A stretch of DNA of 12,828 bases from NCBI GenBank assembly GCA_027578815.1, contig JANBTH010000673.1, positions 1 to 12,828 on the forward strand, in the 5' to 3' direction. The translations under genes and the position numbers were made by a program. The number at the start of each line of letters is the position of its first letter. The first letter of the stretch is position 1. Positions 8,088 to 12,828 of the stretch are shown here, in pieces. The notes beneath the pieces were generated by a model. The model did not search any database, was not told where the DNA came from, and saw only the letters and a program-made list of their open reading frames with translations. The stretch comes from Coemansia sp. RSA 1804. Taxonomy: Eukaryota; Kickxellomycota; Kickxellomycetes; Kickxellales; Kickxellaceae.

Positions 8088-10091
8088 CTATTCTTGTGTA
8101 GATTGCCATATACGCGCGTACCGAAGTCTGTTGATGGCCATGGCCACCTCTATTCTACGCGGGCGTGCCAGATTGCCGCTTTTGTCGCGGCCAGCACAAA
8201 TGCTACCCAGATCCATTATGTCGATCAGAGAGAGCCATTCGCTTAATCTCATATGGTCAGTGCTCTGTGCAATGTGCTTAATGATCAAAGCAATGGCTCG
8301 TGTTTGTGAAATTGAAACCAGCTGGTCAAGTGCCGAAACATCCAATGCAGTATATTGCATCTCTGTGGCAGCCAAATTATCTTTCCACCCAGTGGAGCTG
8401 TTGGGCTCCTCATCAGTACATCCTATGTTCTGGTCAGCAGTGTTGTTCTGCCTGAAAAGACTCTCAGATGGAAACAGCGCTATAGAACAGCGTGTCTTTG
8501 CTTGTGGTGGCTTGTAGCGAATAAGGTCAACAGGAATGTCGATAGCACGGTCTATAACGGATCCATATTGCGTGGAGGGCGTTTCCAGACTAACCGGCAT
8601 CTGCTCGGCTATCTCCTTTGCCCGTGCAGTGGCATCTGATGGCTTATACTGGTACATGTCAATGACGGCGTCTGCGACATCTAGATAGTCACCACATCCT
8701 CCTACCACAAGAACCGAGCTGACTCTATGCACATCCCACATCTCGCGTATTCGGCTTATCAGCGGCGTAATAGGTTCATGCTTCTGGGATACAAGTTGCT
8801 GCATCCTTCCGTCGCGCACAAGAAAGTTTGTTGCGCACGTGTCCTCATCGTAGAAAAGAGCATCTGCGCCGGCTTCCAAGGCTTCTTGAATTGAGGCTGC
8901 CATAGATGTAGATCCCGACGCATCTTCTGTTGAAAATTGCCTCGTGTCCTTTCCAAAGGGCAGGTTGTTGATAAACGGACGTATATCGACATTACAGATA
9001 TATCTTCCCTCTTCAGCCTTAATCTTTGCAGCGCTCGGTACTGTAACTACGAGTTCACGTCCATCATCTGGGACATGGTTGTACACCCCATGCTCCATGG
9101 CCTGAAGCAAAGTAGACTTTCCATTGAATCCACCGCCGCTTATCAGGGTTACACCCTGTGGAATACCCATTCCGGTTACACGGCCTCTGTTGGGAAGCAC
9201 AAACGACACACGCATGCTGTCTGGAGATGTGAACGGAACAGTATTATCTGATACAAGGGGGAGATCGGATATGCCGTTTTTGCGTGGAAGAATAGAGCCT
9301 TCCCCGATAAAACAGACAAGCTTTTTGCCCAGAAGATGCGAACGCAAGAACTCCTGATCCTCAGTACATTCAATTAGTTTTGTCATTGCTAGGGAATCCA
9401 CGGATGTGTACAACAAAGCCTGGCTGACAAGCTGAGGAATTGTCTCAAGGAACATGCGTCTAGCTACACTTGCAGCAATTCTTCGTCCAGCTGCTGGCAA
9501 GGCGGCGGTTAGGCGAACCTCAATATTGTATCTATCAATAACAACCGATGTGCGTTCAATGACCTCCTGGCCGGGTCTGTCAATGCTCACTGTGCCACCC
9601 TTGATGGAAGACCATTGGCCTTTATTCCTAGTAACATGTGTCGACTGAATCAAACCAAGGCGCTTGTGTACAAGTGTCGAAATATAATGTGCTGAGGCTA
9701 CATTTCGCACCTTGACGGAGAAAAGATCGACAGGAAACTGTGCTATATTCTGGCTAACCACCAACCGGATCAGGCTAGGAGGCGCGTATGCATCTGTTTG
9801 AATGCGATCAAACACAAGCGTAAATGAGTCGAACACAAATCGCTGTCCGCACAGTTGTTTGTAAAAGCCATACTGCTTTCCGTCAAAAGTGTTTAGTAGG
9901 TCTTCCAGCTTATCCTGCGGGCTTGAGGTGGCCGTATTGCATTCTGACTGAGCCTTTCCAACAAGACGATTGGGATTGCTTTGGAAATTACCATGGCTTC
10001 TTTTACCAGCCTTGTTCTTCCCAGAATAGCGCTCCTTGTAGTATGAGGATTTCTCTTGTGTTTTATCCTGGAACGAGCGTTTAAACGACAT
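8088..10091 (-). CDS. ABC-class ATPase (MRB1590-like family)
   Basis: A 667-residue protein in one exon, ATG at 10091 and TAG at 8088-8090. Residues 1-60 are basic and probably disordered. The N-terminal domain (about 60-290) is followed by the ATPase core: P-loop GGGFNGKST (319-327), the signature-like ASGST (391-395) and Walker B ALFYDED (411-417) with GGCGDYLDVAD at 464-474. A C-terminal domain follows a variable linker near 540-575. This is the 'ATPase of the ABC class' family found across bacteria and eukaryotes, with no membrane segments. The studied member, trypanosome MRB1590, is an RNA-editing-associated ATPase that binds nucleic acid. The fungal role is unknown, though a nucleic-acid-linked intracellular role is a reasonable guess from the basic N-terminus. 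In family members I recall, the residue before the P-loop Gly-Lys is often His; here it is Asn322. Two GATA-type sites and a CCAAT box lie within 90 bases upstream. Confidence 0.92.
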   Translation of the reverse strand: MSFKRSFQDKTQEKSSYYKERYSGKNKAGKRSHGNFQSNPNRLVGKAQSECNTATSSPQDKLEDLLNTFDGKQYGFYKQLCGQRFVFDSFTLVFDRIQTDAYAPPSLIRLVVSQNIAQFPVDLFSVKVRNVASAHYISTLVHKRLGLIQSTHVTRNKGQWSSIKGGTVSIDRPGQEVIERTSVVIDRYNIEVRLTAALPAAGRRIAASVARRMFLETIPQLVSQALLYTSVDSLAMTKLIECTEDQEFLRSHLLGKKLVCFIGEGSILPRKNGISDLPLVSDNTVPFTSPDSMRVSFVLPNRGRVTGMGIPQGVTLISGGGFNGKSTLLQAMEHGVYNHVPDDGRELVVTVPSAAKIKAEEGRYICNVDIRPFINNLPFGKDTRQFSTEDASGSTSMAASIQEALEAGADALFYDEDTCATNFLVRDGRMQQLVSQKHEPITPLISRIREMWDVHRVSSVLVVGGCGDYLDVADAVIDMYQYKPSDATARAKEIAEQMPVSLETPSTQYGSVIDRAIDIPVDLIRYKPPQAKTRCSIALFPSESLFRQNNTADQNIGCTDEEPNSSTGWKDNLAATEMQYTALDVSALDQLVSISQTRAIALIIKHIAQSTDHMRLSEWLSLIDIMDLGSICAGRDKSGNLARPRRIEVAMAINRLRYARIWQSTQE

Positions 10092-10253
10092 GGTCAGACG
10101 TGCTGGATGTAACCAATCAGTTACAAAAAGATTCGGGAAGCCTAGATAAAGAACTCTGCTGTGTTATAGATAAAGAAGCATGCATGTGACACTATAGACA
10201 AGATATTGAACCTCGTGCATAATTAAGACAGCTTAATCATTTATCAACAAAAG
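10092..10253 (-). promoter_or_regulatory. Upstream region of the ATPase gene with CCAAT box and paired GATA sites
   Basis: CCAATCAG lies at 10113-10120 on the plus strand, about 22 bases from the ATG. The 11-base string TAGATAAAGAA occurs twice, at 10143-10153 and 10167-10177, each holding an AGATAA GATA-factor core with a start-to-start spacing of 24 bases. No clear TATA box is placed well for the gene. The promoter role is inferred from position and motif type. Confidence 0.45.
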
Positions 10254-10541
10254 CTAATTAGCGGCTGGGATAAACGGCGCTTGTGGGGTCCAGATCAAAT
10301 GTAAATAAAGACCAAAATAGTTATAGTCATGACTTGCTTTTTGAAGGAAAAACAAATGCTCATTTAACAAACACAACACAGTAGTGATTTCGCTGTTCAA
10401 AAACGTGCCCAGAATATCTGTCAAAGTTTGGATTGCTAGCAACAGTAGCAAATATACCATGGAATTGCAGTAAAAATAAACAGTAGGTGAGCATACAACC
10501 AAACACACAACAAAAAACAAAAAACACAAAATAAGTGCCAT
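10254..10541 (-). CDS. Doubtful small hydrophobic ORF (95 codons)
   Basis: An ATG-started frame whose first 20 residues (MALILCFLFF onward) look like a signal peptide or membrane segment, followed by a second hydrophobic stretch (about 27-40) and a tail ending TPQAPFIPAAN. The Leu/Phe/Val richness could simply reflect the AT-rich DNA, since T-rich codons encode these residues by default. A TATA-like string lies 20-30 bases upstream of the ATG. It sits among other small secreted-protein genes, which gives slight support. It could be a real small secreted protein, an exon of one, or chance. Confidence 0.2.
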   Translation of the reverse strand: MALILCFLFFVVCLVVCSPTVYFYCNSMVYLLLLLAIQTLTDILGTFLNSEITTVLCLLNEHLFFLQKASHDYNYFGLYLHLIWTPQAPFIPAAN

Positions 10542-11041
10542 GTTATGCCAATAAAACCACTATTATAAATACGAACTGTTTGTTGGTTTATTTATTGTTT
10601 ACAATCTACTGTTTGCTAAATAAAAAATCCTTGTAAACCAGTATTTGTTTTGGTGGCAAAATAAATTAACGTAAACGTTGATGGTAGCATTATCAATCCG
10701 ACATGGTCTTTATTTCATCCATTGCCATATTACTTTTTTCATCTCCACATTGAAAACAGTAGCATGGCAGCTTTTCTTTTCAAGCATAAAATACAAAGTA
10801 TGTTTTTAACTGGCAACAACAATGAAAATCGCAACAAAATATTATCCAAAGGAGCGTTGCGTATCTCGCTATTCTTCTTAATATAAAGCATTGTCCGGAA
10901 CCCAATTCATGCATCGTTTCAATTAAAATCTTACAGAAACCAAGTATTTGCATCATTTTCTATCAATAGCTTCTGAACCTACACACATCCCAAACTTACA
11001 ATCTCGATTTGGAAGTATATCATTTGTCTTTATCGCCGATA
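10542..11041 (+). promoter_or_regulatory. AT-rich upstream region of the first small secreted-protein gene
   Basis: No coding frame with an ATG is supported. A TATAAA string at 10882-10887 lies about 155 bases upstream of the ATG at 11042 and could be its TATA box, leaving a leader of roughly 120 bases. A second TATAAATA lies at 10564-10571. Three GTAAAC cores lie within 80 bases (10597-10602 reversed, 10633-10638, 10671-10676), the third in the near-palindrome AACGTAAACGTT. Promoter use is inferred. Confidence 0.4.
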
Positions 11042-11353
11042 ATGACCCACTCTATCACTGCAAGTGTTATTGTCTTTGCCGCCGCCGCCGCAGCAGCACC
11101 AGTTGTTCCTCTTGCTGGCGCTGTATCTTCCTCCTCAAACGTCAACTCTGGAGCTTTTGATAATGGATCAGTTTCAAACGTTAGCCCCTTTGGTTCGAAT
11201 ACAAACTCATGGAACAATGGCTTCAACGCTCATCAGAATGCGGCTGCAAATCCTTGGGGAAATGCTGGCAGCTCGTCGTTCAACAACTGGAACAACAATG
11301 CCTGGAGCAACAGAGCTCTCCCTTATTATCCTTACCCAGCTCCCTACTGGTGA
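11042..11353 (+). CDS. Small secreted Asn/Ser/Trp-rich protein, paralog 1
   Basis: A 103-residue protein. The ATG at 11042 has A at -3 and is the only ATG of the frame before the signal peptide; an upstream extension would need a TTG. The signal peptide is about residues 1-19 and contains seven consecutive Ala encoded by a GCC/GCA run at 11078-11098. The mature part has no Cys. Residues 35-90 align without gaps to residues 39-94 of the protein encoded at 11532-11849, with 35 of 56 identical, including VSPFGS, SWNNG/TWNNG, SSFN and WNNNAWSN. The tail is aromatic and Pro-rich, ending PAPYW. No dibasic Kex2-type site is visible. I recognise no known family. It is probably a secreted, disordered or wall-associated protein. 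Its stop faces that of its paralog, 178 bases away. Confidence 0.8.
   Translation: MTHSITASVIVFAAAAAAAPVVPLAGAVSSSSNVNSGAFDNGSVSNVSPFGSNTNSWNNGFNAHQNAAANPWGNAGSSSFNNWNNNAWSNRALPYYPYPAPYW
11144..11311 (+). repeat. Inverted paralogous segment, left arm
   Basis: This 168-nt coding block encodes the 56 residues shared with the paralog. Its partner is 11568-11735 in inverted orientation. Similarity is stronger in protein than at third codon positions (for example AACTCTGGAGCT versus AACTCGGGTGCC), which fits an old inverted duplication kept under selection. Confidence 0.7.
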
Positions 11354-11531
11354 ATAAGCACAATAGTACCCCATTTTACGCATTTTATTTTATCATATAT
11401 CACGGTTTGTTTTATAAAAACAGTGCAAAAACATTATAGTATGGTTATTATTCAAAGCATTTGACATGAGTAAAGTTATTGTCTTTGTATTTCAATGTAA
11501 AATAAAAATAAAGATGGAAATAAATCATTAT
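11354..11531. terminator. Shared 3' region between two convergent small genes
   Basis: A 178-base AT-rich spacer between two facing stop codons. It must contain the polyadenylation sites of both genes. A/T-rich strings fitting fungal signals are present on both strands, including ttttataaaaac near 11410 and several aataaa-like strings near 11503-11523 on the plus strand. The two 3' UTRs may overlap. Exact sites cannot be placed. Confidence 0.4.
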
Positions 11532-11849
11532 CTACCAGTAGTATCTAGAAGGATACCCGCGGTTATTGTTTGACCACGCGTTGTTGTTCCACTCATTGAA
11601 GGATGATCTTTCAAAGTTTCCGTACGGTGTAGCATAGCTGCCTTGGGATGAACTGTAGCCATTGTTCCATGTGTTGTAGCTGGATCCAAAAGGAGATACG
11701 CTGGTCACAGCACCATTATTATAGGCACCCGAGTTGTGGTATGAGGACTGAACACCTCCAACAAGTCCTGGATAAATAGGATAAAGGGGGTATGCTGACA
11801 CAAACACAGATAGCGTGATAGCCGAGGCAATTGAGAGAATTGCGTGCAT
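11532..11849 (-). CDS. Small secreted Asn/Ser/Tyr/Trp-rich protein, paralog 2
   Basis: A 105-residue protein, ATG at 11849 and TAG at 11532-11534. The signal peptide is about residues 1-19 (ending FVSA), followed by a Pro/Tyr-rich stretch (YPLYPIYPG). Residues 39-94 match paralog 1 without gaps, 35 of 56 identical, ending in WNNNAWSN. The tail ends RYYW, so both paralogs finish in Tyr-Trp. There is no Cys, no membrane segment after the signal, and no dibasic cleavage site. A TATA-like TATAATAAAC lies about 25 bases upstream of the ATG on its strand, which would be close for a TATA box. The function is unknown; a role at the cell surface is inferred from secretion and composition. Confidence 0.82.
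   Translation of the reverse strand: MHAILSIASAITLSVFVSAYPLYPIYPGLVGGVQSSYHNSGAYNNGAVTSVSPFGSSYNTWNNGYSSSQGSYATPYGNFERSSFNEWNNNAWSNNNRGYPSRYYW
11568..11735 (-). repeat. Inverted paralogous segment, right arm
   Basis: Partner of 11144-11311; see that entry. The arms are 256 bases apart and lie tail to tail. Confidence 0.7.
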
Positions 11850-12313
11850 AGTGAGTAATTCAGACTATTTGTTTATTATAACAAAGCTATGTGTGGATGG
11901 TAAATAATACCTGTATAATAATTAACTTTTAAAGAATATACTTTATTGTCAAACAATGGTTTTAGAAATGGGATACGTGTTTAAATAAGAAATTCCAAGT
12001 CACAGGAACATGCCGTTTTATCTATAATAATTCCAAAGCTAGAAATAATCTTATTCTATAACGCCCAGAACACTTGTTATACAACTGCGTCTTATAGTAA
12101 CTACTATCAAGCCAAGCTACAGCCATTTTACGCCTTAATATTACTGCGTGGGACTAGAAAACTTTCATATATTGGAATATCTTGATAAAACTGCTAAATC
12201 CTTGGTAGCTTTGAAAGTAAAATAGTTTTGTCCGAAAATTGTTCTGTTTGATTGAAAAGCTAGTAAAAAAAGCGATATGGGAAAAGAAATATTGCTAGCC
12301 CAGACAAGATAGA
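11850..12313. other. AT-rich intergenic spacer
   Basis: No open frame or RNA gene is recognised. It should hold the promoter of the minus-strand gene ending at 11849 and the 3' flank of the minus-strand gene 12314-12616. A short hairpin-like atagtaactactat occurs near 12096-12109. Nothing else stands out. Confidence 0.5.
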
Positions 12314-12616
12314 TCACACGACTGGAACCACGCCAGCTGCTAGCGGAGGAAAGACTTGAACGCGAGAAATTGAGTTGGAGATAGAGCCACTATTCGGTCC
12401 AAAATGGCCTTGCATTTGGGATGAAAATCCAGGCCCAGAGCTTGTTGAAAAGTACCCATCTGGACCCCACACTGCTTGAATGTTATTTCCACGCCCAAAG
12501 GCATTTACCATGCCTCCTCCAAACGGCACAGACATCGGAACGTATAGAGCAACCGTAGGATAGATCGTACACACGAACAAGGAGGCAACCGGAAAGACGA
12601 GAGTAAGCAGGTGCAT
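12314..12616 (-). CDS. Small secreted Gly/Ser-rich protein, unrecognised family
   Basis: A 100-residue protein, ATG at 12616 and TGA at 12314-12316. The signal peptide is about residues 1-23 (MHLLTLVFPV onward, ending TVA). The mature part is rich in Gly, Ser, Pro, Asn and Phe (PFGGGMVNAFGRGNN, GPGFSSQMQGHFG) and has no Cys. It shares size, secretion and low-complexity style with the two proteins at 11042-11849, but I could not align it convincingly to their shared 56-residue core. It may be a distant relative or an independent small secreted protein. A candidate 5' UTR intron lies upstream (12717-12775). No function is assigned. Confidence 0.7.
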   Translation of the reverse strand: MHLLTLVFPVASLFVCTIYPTVALYVPMSVPFGGGMVNAFGRGNNIQAVWGPDGYFSTSSGPGFSSQMQGHFGPNSGSISNSISRVQVFPPLAAGVVPVV

Positions 12617-12828
12617 TGTTATATATTTCAGAGTGGTGATTTATGACAGAGTATTGTTTGTGGATAGCTGAAGATTAAAGCAAAAAAGTCTTTTGCTAAG
12701 CAAACGCAAAAGTCATCTGTAATTACTTATACTTTTTTGTCTATTCATAAGAATATTTGCAGCAAGAATACTTACTTTTAGCAACCAGGCAAGTATCTGG
12801 ATAGTAATAAATCCCCATATAGGCTACG
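12617..12828 (-). promoter_or_regulatory. Upstream region of the third small secreted-protein gene, with candidate leader intron
   Basis: On the minus strand a donor-like AAAA|GTAAGT at 12775 and an acceptor-like AATTACAG ending at 12717 bracket a possible 59-nt intron in the leader. A TATA-like cctatatgg lies near 12813-12820, in a suitable place for a transcription start upstream of that donor. A TATATA string also lies just before the ATG, near 12618-12628. All of this is motif-level evidence only. Confidence 0.25.

Noticed and set aside
10948..11160. Possible upstream exon resembling the start of paralog 2 (MHHFLSIAS-like)
   Set aside because: The first codon is TTG, it is out of frame with the 11042 gene, and no donor/acceptor pair joins them; the 11042 ATG already gives a full signal peptide.
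10290..12471. 14-base inverted match ATCTGGACCCCACA between the 10254-10541 ORF and the 12314-12616 gene
   Set aside because: One such match is expected by chance in a window of this size, and the surrounding sequence does not align.
1..12828. tRNA genes, CRISPR arrays and bacterial-type defence or operon structures
   Set aside because: No convincing GGTTCGAATCC-type B box with a cloverleaf was found, no regularly spaced repeats were found, and spliced genes with long leaders show a eukaryotic context.

Overview
This window looks like nuclear DNA from a fungus, probably an early-diverging lineage (Zoopagomycota or Mucoromycota grade). That placement is an inference. The evidence is a clear Adp1-type ABC transporter split by two 106-nt GT-AG introns, a CRH-type GH16 cell-wall protein with a GPI-anchor-like tail, an MRB1590-like ABC-class ATPase, several intron-poor tiny secreted proteins, and AT-rich gene-poor spacers. 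No bacterial operon structure, tRNA, rRNA, CRISPR array or intact transposon was seen.

Layout from left to right. Bases 1-534 are AT-rich spacer holding two diverged direct copies of a sequence of about 130 nt or more. Bases 535-5033 (minus) carry a three-exon gene for a 1428-residue Adp1-like ABCG transporter with a large secreted-side N-terminal region and EGF-like modules. Bases 5034-5847 are its AT-rich upstream region, with GATA-type sites and a tandem TGATCAAGGC element. Bases 5848-6939 (minus) encode a 363-residue GH16/CRH-like surface protein in which two of the three catalytic carboxylates are changed. Upstream of it, 6940-7265 is a strongly strand-asymmetric purine/pyrimidine tract with a G-quadruplex motif. 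Bases 7266-8087 hold no gene I can support. Bases 8088-10091 (minus) encode a single-exon 667-residue ABC-class ATPase. Bases 10092-11041 are AT-rich regulatory DNA with a doubtful 95-codon ORF. The right end holds three small secreted-protein genes. Two of them (11042-11353 plus, 11532-11849 minus) are tail-to-tail paralogs of an Asn/Ser/Trp-rich family. The third (12314-12616 minus) has the same layout but no clear sequence match to them.

Functional picture. The GH16 protein, the small secreted proteins and the large ectodomain of the transporter all point to the cell surface or secretory pathway. The ABC-class ATPase is probably an unrelated intracellular neighbour. Fungal neighbours need not be co-regulated, and nothing here shows that they work together. 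The most unusual items are the degenerate GH16 active site, the Asn/Trp-rich secreted paralog pair, and the repeat-containing ectodomain extension of the Adp1-like protein.
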